The notes below the pieces were generated by a model. It was not told the origin of the DNA, ran no database searches, and was given only the letters and a program-made list of their open reading frames with translations. Position numbers and translations under genes: made by a program. A stretch of DNA of 64,000 nucleotides from Candidatus Polarisedimenticolia bacterium (GTDB taxonomy: Bacteria; Acidobacteriota; Polarisedimenticolia; Gp22-AA2): the NCBI GenBank assembly GCA_036001465.1, contig DASYUH010000013.1:28554-92553 (forward strand), given 5' to 3'. Below, one piece after another: positions 45,466-54,872 of this stretch; the first letter of the stretch is position 1, and every line of letters begins with the position of its first letter.

Positions 45466-46829
45466 AGCCAACCCGCCTCGATTCGGAAAACAACACGGTT
45501 TACGGAGTAGTCAAAGGGGTCGAAGACTCCCCCGGCGAATGATTGTTCGATGTTCGACGACCGACGCTCGCCATTATAGCCGATGAAAACGCGCAGCTTC
45601 GGGACGATCTGCCACCCGGCTCCCGCTTGCAGCCGATAGACTTCATCACGGCGACGGCGCCCGACCGATGGTTCGAGCGCCTTGTAACCGTCGATCGTGC
45701 CGTCCCCGTCGCGGTCGAGATCGGGAGGAGTGGCGGCGGTCACGGAGATGTCCAGAGGATCGGCGTAGACATTGTTGAGGTAGGCAAGGGAGACGTCCCA
45801 GTACACGCTGTGGCCGACCTGGTGCATCAGACGGAAGCGTGCCTCCCGATTGATGTAATAGTTGTTGTTGACGAAGAAAGATTGATAGGCTTGGCGTCCG
45901 ACGGAGACGTCGAGAAGCGTGTCGTCGCCAAGATGCCAGGTCGCCTGCGCGTCCAACACAGGTCCCGAAAAGTCGCTTTTCGAGCCGCCCCGGAAATCGA
46001 TCGACTTGTAGCCCGCCGCGATGGAGGTGAGGACCTCCTGGTTGAGCGTCCGGCGCAGTCCCACGCCGAGGGTGCGAGCGTCCAGACTCACGTCCCCGAA
46101 GAGGATCTGTTCGCGTTCCTGGTCGGTCCTGTCGAGCGTATAGTATGCATAGAGGGCGGTCGGCTCGCTGAGCGCGCGGCTGAAGCGCACCTCGATCCCT
46201 TTCCTGCGGTAGCTGAGGAATGCGGCCGATTCTTGATCCTCGAAACGCACCGCCGAGTAGCGGGGCAGGAGCGACAGTCCGTTCCTGGCTCCCGCCTTGA
46301 CGGTGATCTCGAGCTCGGGTGAATGGCTCGTAAAAGGAACGGAACCAAAGGTGGCCTCTCTTCCGGGATCGACTTCCGGGAGCTCCACCGTGGCCCTCAC
46401 CAGATGATCGGACGCCCGGACCGACAGAACCGGACCGGACCGGGTGGCCTCGAAATCGAGGAAATGGCTGAATCGTCTTGTCTGCTGGAAGGACTCGTTC
46501 GTGTACGCACGGTAGACCGGCGAATAGACCCAGCGCACGCGCCCTGAGCCAATGGGCAGGTCGACGAGCAACCGGGGTCGCATGACGTAGATTCCGGACC
46601 GGGTGATTGAACCGCCGGGACCGTCCTGGCTCTCGTAACGGACGTTTCCGTCTTGCGTGTATTCCAGCGCCATCGAGGGGTAGAGCACGAAGTGGCCCGC
46701 GTTCAGTCCTTCGCTGGTCGTCCGGAACGTCTGGCCCCGGGCTGCGGTTGGCACCTGGAGCCACAGGGCGGCAGCCGCGAGAATCAAGGCACCGGGCCTG
46801 AGAGTGAGGTTAAAGGAGGTCACGATCAC
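45462..46829 (-). CDS. Outer-membrane beta-barrel protein of the export locus
   Basis: The 455-residue protein has a signal peptide (ALILAAAALWLQVPTAARG, about 14-32). Repeated amphipathic strands ending in aromatic residues (e.g. VRWVYSPVYRAYT, YYINREARFRLMHQVG) continue to a terminal FRIEAGWL strand, all typical of an outer-membrane barrel of the BBP2 kind found with Wza/Wzc genes. Near residues 368-382 one loop reads DLDRDGDGTIDGYK, an EF-hand-like calcium loop. It could help secrete or anchor the polysaccharide. It starts at GTG 46829; GTG 46823 is an alternative. Confidence 0.78.
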   Translation of the reverse strand: MIVTSFNLTLRPGALILAAAALWLQVPTAARGQTFRTTSEGLNAGHFVLYPSMALEYTQDGNVRYESQDGPGGSITRSGIYVMRPRLLVDLPIGSGRVRWVYSPVYRAYTNESFQQTRRFSHFLDFEATRSGPVLSVRASDHLVRATVELPEVDPGREATFGSVPFTSHSPELEITVKAGARNGLSLLPRYSAVRFEDQESAAFLSYRRKGIEVRFSRALSEPTALYAYYTLDRTDQEREQILFGDVSLDARTLGVGLRRTLNQEVLTSIAAGYKSIDFRGGSKSDFSGPVLDAQATWHLGDDTLLDVSVGRQAYQSFFVNNNYYINREARFRLMHQVGHSVYWDVSLAYLNNVYADPLDISVTAATPPDLDRDGDGTIDGYKALEPSVGRRRRDEVYRLQAGAGWQIVPKLRVFIGYNGERRSSNIEQSFAGGVFDPFDYSVNRVVFRIEAGWL

Positions 46830-46837
46830 CGGCGGGT

Positions 46838-48754
46838 TCAGATCTGGGCATCCAGGCGTCTCTTGGGAAAGAGATCCACGACCTTCTGCCCGGGGATCCC
46901 GGACATCCGGGGGGGCATCGCGACGTCCGGAACATAATCGGGCACCAGCCTTCTCAGGACAGCCAGTACCTCATCGGAGCGTCCTTCGAGCGCCCCTTCT
47001 TCCAGCGCTTCGAGGTCACTCCATTCGCCTCGGCCCAGTGGTTCCACCCCGGTCAGGATCATGATCTTGTCATTGGACGTCGGAAGCGCCTCCTCCGCGT
47101 CGTTCTTGAGCTCCTCGTGAAGCTTCTCTCCGGGACGCAGTCCCGTGAAAACGATCTTGATGTCCTCGTCCGGCCGCAGGCCCGAAAGCTCGATCATATT
47201 CCTGGCCATGTCCACGATTCGGACGGGCTGGCCCATCTGCAGGAGGAAGGTCTCGTTCCCCTCCCCCATGGCCCCCGCCATGAGAACGAGCTGGACGGCC
47301 TCGGGAATGGTCATGAAGTAGCGCGTCGCCTCCGGGTGGGTGATCGTGACGGGCCCGCCAGCGGCGATCTGCTTGCGGAAAGTCGGAACCACCGATCCGT
47401 CGCTGCCCAGGACGTTTCCGAAGCGCACGGCGATGAACCGGGTCGCCTCGGTCCCGAGACTCTTGACCAGGCGCTCCCCGAGACGTTTGGTGGCCCCCAT
47501 CACGCTCGTCGGACGGACCGCCTTGTCGGTCGAGATGTAGATGAGACGCTCCACCCCGGCATCGATCGCCGCCTGCGACAGGATGCGCGTGGCCAGGACG
47601 TTGTTCTTGATCGCCTCCACCGAATTGCCTTCCATCAAGGGCACGTGCTTGTAGGCGGCCGCGTGGAACACCACCCGAGGCCGGTGCTCCTCGAAAAGCC
47701 GGGCCAATCGCCTCTGATCGAGCACGTCCCCGACGGCCGCGACGAGGTTTAGAAGGGGGTGGCCCTCGCGCAGCTCGGCCTCGAGATAGAACAGGTTGTT
47801 CTCGTTGCGATCGAGGACGACGAGCAGATCCGGCTCGTAGGACGCGATCTGACGCGCCAGCTCGCGCCCGATCGAGCCGGCGGCGCCGGTCACCAGCACC
47901 CTCTTTCCGCTCAGGCTCATCCGGAGCATCTGGTTGTCCAGGCTCACCACCTCGCGCCCGAGCAGGTCCTCCAGGTCGACCAGCCGGATCTGGCTGACGC
48001 GCGCCGCACCGCGCTGCAGCTCGCCGCGGGTCGGGACCGTCCGGAAACGCGCCCCCGTACGCCGGCACACGTCGAAGATTTCCCGCATGGCGTTCCCCGA
48101 CGCCCCCGGAATGGCGATGATCACTTCGCGGGCGCCGTACTCCTCGATCGTTTTCTCAAGGGACCGGGTGTCTCCCAGGACCGGCACACCGTGGATCACG
48201 ATGCCAATCTTCTCGACGTCGTCATCGACGAAGCCGATCGGGTTGTAGTCGAGGTGGGGCGTCTTCTTCAGTTCCCTGAGCAGCGATTCCCCGGTGTCGC
48301 CGGCCCCGACGATCAGCGTCCTGCGTCCGGAGCTCCGCCGGCGCGCCGAGAAGAACTCGAAATGGAATCGGGGCCCCAGACGCAGCAAGCCCGTCAGCAT
48401 CAGGAGGAGCACCGAGTTGATGATGACCACGGCGCGCGACAACCCGACGAAGCCCAGTGCGTAGAACAGGATGATCACACCGGCGGTTCTGTAGGCGACA
48501 GCCCGCACCAGGCGGAGCAGGTCATCGAGGCCGGTATACTTCCAGTAGCTCTGGTACAGACCCATGACATAGAACACCACGGGCGTCAGGATCAGATCGA
48601 TCAGGAGCAGCTCGCTGGCGCGGAATGCGGGATCGGTGATGCTCGCCCACTTGAAGTCGAACCGCAGGGCGAGGGCCAGCACGTTGGCGAGCAGGACGGC
48701 AAGCACATCGCCCGCCACGAAAAGCAGTTTCGTCCGGTGCCGGTTCAGCCTCAT
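46838..48754 (-). CDS. Membrane UDP-HexNAc 4,6-dehydratase (CapD/WbpM-like)
   Basis: The 638-residue protein has four N-terminal membrane helices (1 to about 130). A CoA-binding-like Rossmann domain follows (RRTLIVGAGDTGESLL), then the catalytic SDR domain. There VLVTGAAGSIGRELARQ is the NAD loop, KHVPLMEGNSVEAIKNN and YISTDKAVRPTSVMGATKR carry the active site, and the C-terminus has FTGLRPGEKLHEEL. It makes the 4-keto-6-deoxy sugar that aminotransferases use for di-amino sugars. It is the first gene of the downstream export unit and has its own strong promoter. Confidence 0.93.
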   Translation of the reverse strand: MRLNRHRTKLLFVAGDVLAVLLANVLALALRFDFKWASITDPAFRASELLLIDLILTPVVFYVMGLYQSYWKYTGLDDLLRLVRAVAYRTAGVIILFYALGFVGLSRAVVIINSVLLLMLTGLLRLGPRFHFEFFSARRRSSGRRTLIVGAGDTGESLLRELKKTPHLDYNPIGFVDDDVEKIGIVIHGVPVLGDTRSLEKTIEEYGAREVIIAIPGASGNAMREIFDVCRRTGARFRTVPTRGELQRGAARVSQIRLVDLEDLLGREVVSLDNQMLRMSLSGKRVLVTGAAGSIGRELARQIASYEPDLLVVLDRNENNLFYLEAELREGHPLLNLVAAVGDVLDQRRLARLFEEHRPRVVFHAAAYKHVPLMEGNSVEAIKNNVLATRILSQAAIDAGVERLIYISTDKAVRPTSVMGATKRLGERLVKSLGTEATRFIAVRFGNVLGSDGSVVPTFRKQIAAGGPVTITHPEATRYFMTIPEAVQLVLMAGAMGEGNETFLLQMGQPVRIVDMARNMIELSGLRPDEDIKIVFTGLRPGEKLHEELKNDAEEALPTSNDKIMILTGVEPLGRGEWSDLEALEEGALEGRSDEVLAVLRRLVPDYVPDVAMPPRMSGIPGQKVVDLFPKRRLDAQI

Positions 48755-48833
48755 TCTACCGTTGAGCCTCGCCTGCGAAGGCCTCGGCGGCGCGCTCGAT
48801 CCCGTTGCTTCATCGTATTTGGAGGGCAGCCTT

Positions 48834-48862
48834 TATATACCGTCGTATCAATGCCTTGTCAA
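48834..48862 (-). promoter_or_regulatory. Strong sigma-70-type promoter of the dehydratase-to-Wzc operon
   Basis: The minus strand has TTGACA (48862-48857), a 17-base spacer and TATATA (48839-48834). Predicted start is near 48827, giving a leader of about 73 bases. It is the best consensus promoter in the window, in an AT-richer patch between the sugar-transferase and dehydratase genes. Confidence 0.75.
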
Positions 48863-48931
48863 CAAAAACCCGTGGCGGGCAAAGAGAATCGGCAGACCGA
48901 AGCAGGGCGGTTCAGCAGTGTAATGGCCGCT

Positions 48932-49567
48932 TCAGGGCCTGCCTGGCCAGATTACGACTCCGATCGTCTTCAGGACTAGGAGCAGGTCGTAGCCCAAGCT
49001 CGCCCGGTCAATGTAGGCCAGGTTCATTCCCAGCTTTTTGGGCAGGATGGTTTCCAGGTAATACCGCTCCCTGGACTGATCGGGGACGGAACCCAAGAGC
49101 GCCTCCTCGTCCCGGAACAGGACGCTCGCCGGGTCGGTGAGTCCCGGGCGGGTGTCCAGGACTCTCCGCTGCTCAGGAGCATAGCGTGCAACGTACGGCG
49201 GGACCTCCGGACGCGGCCCTACCAGGGACATGTCCCCCGCCAGGACATTGACCAGCTGTGGCAGCTCGTCCAGCTTCAGGGAGCGAAAAAATTTCCCGAC
49301 CCGGGTCACGCGCCGGTCGCCGGCGCCGGTGAGGGGGAGGCCCTTCGAGGCGTCCTTGCACATGGTCCTGAGCTTCAAGAGTCTGAACGGGCGTCCGTCC
49401 ATGCCGATCCGCTCCTGGGCGAAGATCACAGGAGACCCTGAAGTCATGAGGATAACGGCTGCGAGCAGAAGCAGGATAGGGGTCAGGATCAGGAGGGCGG
49501 GTAGCGACAGCGCGATGTCCAGACTTCTCTTCATCGCCCCCCGGCAGTAGGCGCGCCCCGCGCTCAT
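48932..49567 (-). CDS. Initiating polyprenyl-phosphate sugar-1-phosphate transferase (PglC-like)
   Basis: The 211-residue monotopic phosphoglycosyltransferase has an N-terminal re-entrant membrane helix (RSLDIALSLPALLILTPILL). The catalytic set is VIFAQERIGMDGRPFRLLKLRTM, KFFRSLKLDELPQLVNVLAGD and MSLVGPRPEVP. It loads the first sugar phosphate onto undecaprenyl phosphate to start the repeat unit. Being small, it resembles PglC rather than WbaP or WcaJ with their extra membrane domains. The ATG overlaps the aminotransferase stop (ATGA), so the pair likely acts on an amino-deoxy sugar. Confidence 0.92.
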   Translation of the reverse strand: MSAGRAYCRGAMKRSLDIALSLPALLILTPILLLLAAVILMTSGSPVIFAQERIGMDGRPFRLLKLRTMCKDASKGLPLTGAGDRRVTRVGKFFRSLKLDELPQLVNVLAGDMSLVGPRPEVPPYVARYAPEQRRVLDTRPGLTDPASVLFRDEEALLGSVPDQSRERYYLETILPKKLGMNLAYIDRASLGYDLLLVLKTIGVVIWPGRP

Positions 49568-50733
49568 CTCCGGTGCTGCCGGACCAGATCCAGGAGAGTC
49601 CCGACGACTCTGTCCTGGGCCGCCCGAGTGAGGCCCGGGTAGAGCGGCAACGAGATGGCCCGCGCCGATTCCCGTTCGGTGTGCGGAAAGTCGCCTTGGC
49701 GGTACCCGAATTCCCGGCGGTAGAATGAGTGGAGATGGAGGGGTAGGAAGTGCACACTGGTGCCGATTCCCTTCTCCCTGAGTAGATCGATCACTCGATC
49801 ACGGCCGCTACGCAGTACGCCGGGGCGAAGCCGCAGGACGTACAGGTGCCAGGCGTGGACTACCCCAGGCTGCTCAACCGGCAGCTCGAACGCGTCGCAG
49901 CCGGCCAGAAGAGTGCTGTAGCGCCGGGCCAGCCATCGCCGACGGGCCTGGATGGACGAGAACTTGCCGGCCTGCGCCAGTCCCAGGCCCGCCGCCAGGT
50001 CGGTCATGTTGTACTTGAACCCGACCTCGACCACATCGTATCTCCAGGAGCCCGCGCGCGTGTAGCGCTTCCAGGCGTCGCGCGACAGGCCGTGGAGGCT
50101 GAGTCGGCGCACGCGCGCGGCCATCTCCCGGTCATCCGTCGTGACCATGCCCCCCTCCCCGGTCGTCAGGTTCTTGGTGGCATAGAAGCTGAAACAAGTG
50201 AGGTCGGACAGCGATCCTATCGGACGGCCCTCTACCCGGGCCCCCAGGGCGTGCGCCGCGTCGTCAATCACCGTGAGCCGGCGCCGACGGGCGAGCCCGA
50301 TCAACGCCTTCATGTCGCAGGGGAGTCCCGCGATGTGCACCGGCACGATCGCCCGGCTGCGGCGCGTCACCGCCGCCGCGACGGCCTCGGGATTGACGTT
50401 CAGAGTGACAGGGTCGATATCGGCCAGCACGGGGCGTGCGCCGAGATACAGAATCGCCTCCCCCGTGGCCGCAAAGGTGTACGGGCTGGTGATCACCTCG
50501 TCGCCACGGCCGACGCCCGCTGCGGCCAGGGACAGATGCAGGGCTGCGGTGCACGAATTGACTGCCACGGCGTGCCGGGCGCGCACCAGGCGGCGGATAT
50601 GCTCCTCGAACATCGCGACCTTCGGGCCCGTCGTCAGCCACCCGGATCGGACCGCGTCGGTCACCTGCCGGATCTCCTGACGGCCCGTCCACGGCAGGCA
50701 GAAGGGGATGTACCCGGATGCGCGCGCCACCAC
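49564..50733 (-). CDS. DegT/DnrJ/EryC1-family sugar aminotransferase
   Basis: This 389-residue PLP enzyme (fold type I) transaminates a keto-sugar nucleotide, probably the product of the 4,6-dehydratase. ALHLSLAAAG, ITSPYTFAATGEAIL, VIDDAAHALGA and the PLP lysine in CFSFYATKNLTTGEGGM are diagnostic. It starts with GTG directly abutting the stop of the upstream ligase gene. Confidence 0.93.
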   Translation of the reverse strand: MVARASGYIPFCLPWTGRQEIRQVTDAVRSGWLTTGPKVAMFEEHIRRLVRARHAVAVNSCTAALHLSLAAAGVGRGDEVITSPYTFAATGEAILYLGARPVLADIDPVTLNVNPEAVAAAVTRRSRAIVPVHIAGLPCDMKALIGLARRRRLTVIDDAAHALGARVEGRPIGSLSDLTCFSFYATKNLTTGEGGMVTTDDREMAARVRRLSLHGLSRDAWKRYTRAGSWRYDVVEVGFKYNMTDLAAGLGLAQAGKFSSIQARRRWLARRYSTLLAGCDAFELPVEQPGVVHAWHLYVLRLRPGVLRSGRDRVIDLLREKGIGTSVHFLPLHLHSFYRREFGYRQGDFPHTERESARAISLPLYPGLTRAAQDRVVGTLLDLVRQHRR

Positions 50734-52176
50734 CTACCCCTCCGCCTCTTTCCCGAACAGGTTCTCGATCGCGCCCCGGCGAAAACCCAGGGGCAGGTTC
50801 GAGATCACCCAACGGTATTTCCCGGACGCCCCGATGGGAATCTCCTCCACCAGCTCGACCCGGATCTGCATGCCTTGCCCCACCCGGCGCTGCATTTCGC
50901 GGAGCAGGTGTCGCGTGTCCTCCTCGCCGTAGCCAGGCCTCGGCACGATGCGGATGAGCAGCCGGTCCAGCGCCTCCTGCACGATCTGGCTCTTCTCCAC
51001 GCGATCCAGCGGTTTGAACGGGTGCGTCAGGGTCGAGGAGGATATCAGACGCCCGTCGGGCGCCACCACGATGTCCTCGGCCTTGGTGGTCACCGGATCG
51101 AGCCGCGGGAGCCTCCGTCCGCAGGGACAACCCTCCGGGCGGAGGGCGGAGACGTCACCCATCTCATAGCGCAGGAGCGGCATGGCGCGGTTCACCAGGC
51201 CTGTGCCGAGCAGCCGGCCGTGGCGGCCAACGGGGAGTGGCTCTCCCCCCTCATCGACGATTTCCGCGATGCCCATCTCCGCGTGCAGGTGGTAGCCGTT
51301 GCTCCTGCCGCACTCCCCAGCGAAGAGGACCGCCTCCGACATGCCGTAGTAGTCCAGGACCTTACTGCCGAAGACCTTCTCCATGAGCTCGCGCTGGATG
51401 GGCAGGAGGGTCTCTGAGGAGGTGACCAGGTGGCGGAGCGGCAGTCGTTCCCCGCGCTCCTCGAGAAAGCGCGCCAGGATGTACCCCGTGGAGGGGTAGC
51501 ATTCCAGGGCCTCGATCCCGAAGGCGCGCATGGCGTCCACGTAGGCGCCGATGTTTGCGGCCTTGAGGTGGAAAGAGGAGAACAGAACCTGGTTCCAGGG
51601 GCGATTCCATCTCCAGAAGGGCGACCCCGTCTGCTGGAGCGGCACGACGACACGGCCGAGCAGGCTGGCGTACCGCGTTCCGAATCGGAACCCGGACCAG
51701 GCCCGATGCCTCCACAGAACGGCATTCCAGAGGACATCGGTCTCCCGGTCCCACAGGACCGTGAACGAGGCGCCGGTCGTTCCCGAGGTCGGAGACTCCT
51801 TCAGGCTCCCCGCCCGGACGCCCCGGGCCAGGAAGGCGCTCGCATCCCTGCGGATGAGATCCTTGGTGACGATCGGGAGCTTGTGCAGATCCCTCCGGGT
51901 CGCCACGTCGGCCGGTCGCAGCCGCCGCTCGTCCATGGCCCTGCGATAGAAAGGGACACGTTCATAGCAGTGAGCGACCAGCGACGCCAGCGCCCGATCC
52001 TGGTAGTCCCCCAGCTCGCCCGGCCCCCATCGTTCCGAGCGCTCGAAGAGTTCGACCCACCTATCGTAGTCCCGGTTGAAGCGCTGGCGACGGATGCGGC
52101 GGCCATAGAGCGAAATGTAGGCGTTTTGGAGGAAGACCGGACTGCGTGCGTAAATCGTCTCCAGCCGCGGATTCAC
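50734..52176 (-). CDS. PaaK/CapK-like AMP-binding ligase
   Basis: This 480-residue member of the phenylacetate-CoA ligase-like branch of adenylating enzymes is found as CapK in capsule loci. SPTSGTTGASFTVLWDRE is the ATP P-loop. VTSSETLLPIQRELM, DYYGMSEAVLFAGEC and YEMGDVSALRPEGCPCGRRLP follow the PaaK layout, and a C-terminal lid comes last. It presumably activates an acyl group or amino acid for attachment to the polysaccharide; the substrate is unknown. The GTG start overlaps the glycosyltransferase stop (GTGA). Confidence 0.85.
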   Translation of the reverse strand: MNPRLETIYARSPVFLQNAYISLYGRRIRRQRFNRDYDRWVELFERSERWGPGELGDYQDRALASLVAHCYERVPFYRRAMDERRLRPADVATRRDLHKLPIVTKDLIRRDASAFLARGVRAGSLKESPTSGTTGASFTVLWDRETDVLWNAVLWRHRAWSGFRFGTRYASLLGRVVVPLQQTGSPFWRWNRPWNQVLFSSFHLKAANIGAYVDAMRAFGIEALECYPSTGYILARFLEERGERLPLRHLVTSSETLLPIQRELMEKVFGSKVLDYYGMSEAVLFAGECGRSNGYHLHAEMGIAEIVDEGGEPLPVGRHGRLLGTGLVNRAMPLLRYEMGDVSALRPEGCPCGRRLPRLDPVTTKAEDIVVAPDGRLISSSTLTHPFKPLDRVEKSQIVQEALDRLLIRIVPRPGYGEEDTRHLLREMQRRVGQGMQIRVELVEEIPIGASGKYRWVISNLPLGFRRGAIENLFGKEAEG

Positions 52177-53204
52177 GCCGACACGTCCTCGTTCGCCGCG
52201 GGCATCGTCCGGCCGTCAGGTCGGGCGCGCCATTTCGTCATGAAGCGCACCATGCCCACCAGGAACCCCAGCCCGTACGCCAGGTGCAGGAGGGCATAGA
52301 CGAACGGGAGAAGCGGCACCACGGGCCATCCCGCGCTCCTCCCAGCCGAGAGCGCCGCGGCGACGCTCGCCACCGCGTAGGCCAGAGGAACGGCTCCCCA
52401 GAGCGGGACGGCGTCCGGCGCGCTCCACGCGACTGCGGCCGAAAGAACGAGCGCCGCCACGAAGGCCGGCGGCACCAGATGGCGAAGGCGGACCTGGCGC
52501 GGGTGTTTCTGCATCACCCGGACCTTCCAAAACCCGTACTGGAAGTACTGCCGCCACAGGGAGCGCGGAGTCCCGCGGACGGTGTAGGAGGACCTGATTC
52601 TCGGGCTGAGGAGGACGCGCCCCCCCCGATCCAGCAGCCGGTAATTCAGCTCATCGTCCTGGTCACGCACCATCTCCTCGTCAAACAGGCCGATCCGGTT
52701 GAGGGTCTCCCTGCTCCAGGCCCCCAGGTAGACCGTGTCGACCCATTCCTCGGATTCCGAGTAGTGAAAGCGCGCGCCGCCGACGCCGAAGGGAGAACCC
52801 GTCGCGGCGGCGACGGCTTTCCCGAACCGGCCTTCACCGACGGCCCGCATCGGTCCGCCGACATTGTCGGCCGCAGATCGCCGGAGGGCCGCCAGGCACT
52901 CGGTGACGTAGTCCGGCGCGACAACCGTGTGCCCGTCCACGCGAACGATGACGTCTCCCCGTGCCTCCCTGATGGCGCGGTTCAGCCCGGTCGGCACGAT
53001 GCGGGAAGGGTTGTCGATCATCTTCAAGTTGGGGTGATGGGCCATCCGTTCCCGCACAATGGCTCGCGTTTCGTCATCGGACATCCCGTCCGCAACGATG
53101 ACCTCGAGCAGTCTCGAGGGGTAATTCTGGCTCAGTACCGCCGCCAGACTGCGCCGGAGAGACGCGCCCTCGTTACGTACCGGCATGACGATCGTGGCGG
53201 ACAT
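52173..53204 (-). CDS. GT2-family glycosyltransferase with C-terminal membrane helices
   Basis: The 343-residue protein has a GT-A domain: SATIVMPVRNEGASLRRSL, EVIVADGMSDDETRAIV, VIVRVDGHTVV as the DxD-like metal site and a VRDQDDELNYRL acceptor segment. Two or three C-terminal hydrophobic segments follow (about 250-330). It resembles succinoglycan-type membrane GT2 enzymes. ATG 53204 is chosen because it begins the conserved strand; the upstream open frame is Arg/Ala-rich. Confidence 0.88.
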   Translation of the reverse strand: MSATIVMPVRNEGASLRRSLAAVLSQNYPSRLLEVIVADGMSDDETRAIVRERMAHHPNLKMIDNPSRIVPTGLNRAIREARGDVIVRVDGHTVVAPDYVTECLAALRRSAADNVGGPMRAVGEGRFGKAVAAATGSPFGVGGARFHYSESEEWVDTVYLGAWSRETLNRIGLFDEEMVRDQDDELNYRLLDRGGRVLLSPRIRSSYTVRGTPRSLWRQYFQYGFWKVRVMQKHPRQVRLRHLVPPAFVAALVLSAAVAWSAPDAVPLWGAVPLAYAVASVAAALSAGRSAGWPVVPLLPFVYALLHLAYGLGFLVGMVRFMTKWRARPDGRTMPAANEDVSA

Positions 53205-53233
53205 TCCGGGTGCCCCCCCCTCAACGCTTCCGC

Positions 53234-53626
53234 TCAATGGCGCCTCCACAGGCTCTCCAGCTTCTTCGCCGCGAAACGCGCCAGCATCCCGACGTGCTCC
53301 GGCCGAGCGCGCGGGAGGTTGGACTCGAGCTCGCGCCAGAGCCCTTTTCTCAGGTGGACCACCAGCCAGAGCACGGGCGCCATGGCCGTGTGCCGCCGAA
53401 ACAGAGCGCACTCCACGCGGGGGCCGCACAGGGGTGTTTCCAGGTTGCCGAACACGAGGTCTCCCGAACGCAGGACCGGGCCGACCTCGTCGGGCATGCC
53501 GATCGGGCCGAGGTCCGGTCGGTGCCGCCTCGCCCCATCTCCCGAAAGCATCAAGTCGCCCACGGCCGCCAGCCGGCAAGAGGGGCTCTCGCGTGGCCCC
53601 TCTCGTTTGTACGGAGTGCGATGCAT
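53234..53626 (-). CDS. Truncated CapA-like protein (probable remnant)
   Basis: The 130-residue frame begins like the CapA/PGA-synthesis phosphoesterase-like family (RLAAVGDLMLSGDGARR, SGDLVFGNLETPLCG with the conserved Asp and Asn-Leu-Glu). It then jumps to a basic C-terminal piece, LARFAAKKLESLWRRH. Full members are 350-400 residues, so about 250 residues of the catalytic domain are missing by what looks like an in-frame deletion. It could still be translated, but an active enzyme is unlikely. It sits tightly between two glycosyltransferase genes (6 and 29 base gaps). Confidence 0.5.
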   Translation of the reverse strand: MHRTPYKREGPRESPSCRLAAVGDLMLSGDGARRHRPDLGPIGMPDEVGPVLRSGDLVFGNLETPLCGPRVECALFRRHTAMAPVLWLVVHLRKGLWRELESNLPRARPEHVGMLARFAAKKLESLWRRH

Positions 53627-53632
53627 CGGCCG

Positions 53633-54826
53633 CTATCTCACCTCGATGAAATCGCCCCGCAGCCGGCGTCCCCGCGCGCTCGATCCCGCCGCCTCCAGCA
53701 ACCGCAGCAGGACCTGCTCGACCTCGGACACAAGTCGCTCGACGGAGTATCCGTCGGTGATCCGTTCCCTTCCCGCGCCGCCCATCGATGAGCGCAGAGC
53801 GGCATCCCCGGCCAATTCTACAACGCGGTCTGCCAGCGCCCGGGCATCACCGGGATCCACCAGGTACCCGGTCACGCCGTGCGCCACCAGCTCACTGCAT
53901 CCCCCCACGTCGGTGCACACGCAGGGGAGTCCCGCTACCATGGCTTCCATCAGGGCATTGGGCAGCCCTTCGATCCTGGACGAGAGGACGAACAGGTCGA
54001 ACCCGGCGAGCAGAGTCCACGCGTCGTCCCTTTCCCCGAGCAGGGTGAACCGATCTTCTACCCCATGGTCGTGGATGGCTGTCCGCACGGCCTGCTCGTC
54101 GGGCCCTCCGCCCACGATGCAAAATCGCAGCCGTGCCGCCGCCTTGCAGAGAGACGCGGCGCGGACCAGCATCGTGAGGTTCTTTCTCGCGGCGAGCCCG
54201 GCGATCGTGCCCACCACGATCTCGTCCTCGGTCGCTCCGATGAGTTGCCGTGCTGAGTGCCGTTCGACAGGACCCGGGTGGGGCCGGATCGCGACCGCGT
54301 TTCGGATCGTGATGATCTTGTCCTCCGGCAGCCCCGTCCGGTCGATCAGGTCGCGCCGGATCGCCTCGGCGTTGCAGATCACGCATTCGGTGAAGCGAAT
54401 CAGCACGCGTTCCAGGACTCCCATGCGCCTGGACATGTATACGTTGCGCTCGCCGGTGACCAGAATGGGCACGCCAGCCAGCAATCCAGCCAGGCGGGCA
54501 TAAGCGTTCGCCTCGTAGTTGAACGAGTAGACCACGTGCGGCCGGATCGCCCGGAAAATCCGGACCATTCCGGCAAGACGACGCCAATCCAGGTGGCCGC
54601 GGCGGCCCATCTCCACGACGCTCACGCCGGACCGCCGCAAGGCTTCGGCCCACTGTCCGCCGCGGGTCATCGATACGACGACGACCTCGAATCGGCTCTG
54701 ATCGAGACCCGTCGCCAGCAGGTAGACCTGCCTTTCCAGGCCGCCCAAGGCGAGTTGCCCCACGACCAGGCAGATCCGGTGGCGCCCCCTGGGTGCGCTC
54801 ACCGCCGCAACCGCGCCGGCTCCCAC
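53633..54826 (-). CDS. GT4-family glycosyltransferase
   Basis: This protein of about 397 residues has the GT-B fold. The N-terminal domain is HRICLVVGQLALGGLERQ. The C-terminal nucleotide-sugar domain contains VGTIAGLAARKNLTMLVRA, FCIVGGGPDEQAV and the E(x7)E motif region SSRIEGLPNALMEAMVAGLP. It most likely adds a hexose or HexNAc to the lipid-linked repeat unit. GTG 54826 has a poor ribosome site; GTG 54802 a few codons later is an alternative. Confidence 0.9.
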   Translation of the reverse strand: MGAGAVAAVSAPRGRHRICLVVGQLALGGLERQVYLLATGLDQSRFEVVVVSMTRGGQWAEALRRSGVSVVEMGRRGHLDWRRLAGMVRIFRAIRPHVVYSFNYEANAYARLAGLLAGVPILVTGERNVYMSRRMGVLERVLIRFTECVICNAEAIRRDLIDRTGLPEDKIITIRNAVAIRPHPGPVERHSARQLIGATEDEIVVGTIAGLAARKNLTMLVRAASLCKAAARLRFCIVGGGPDEQAVRTAIHDHGVEDRFTLLGERDDAWTLLAGFDLFVLSSRIEGLPNALMEAMVAGLPCVCTDVGGCSELVAHGVTGYLVDPGDARALADRVVELAGDAALRSSMGGAGRERITDGYSVERLVSEVEQVLLRLLEAAGSSARGRRLRGDFIEVR

Positions 54827-54872
54827 GGACCCAGGCCGTCCACGGGGATCGCCGTACCCTGGCCGAACGGGC

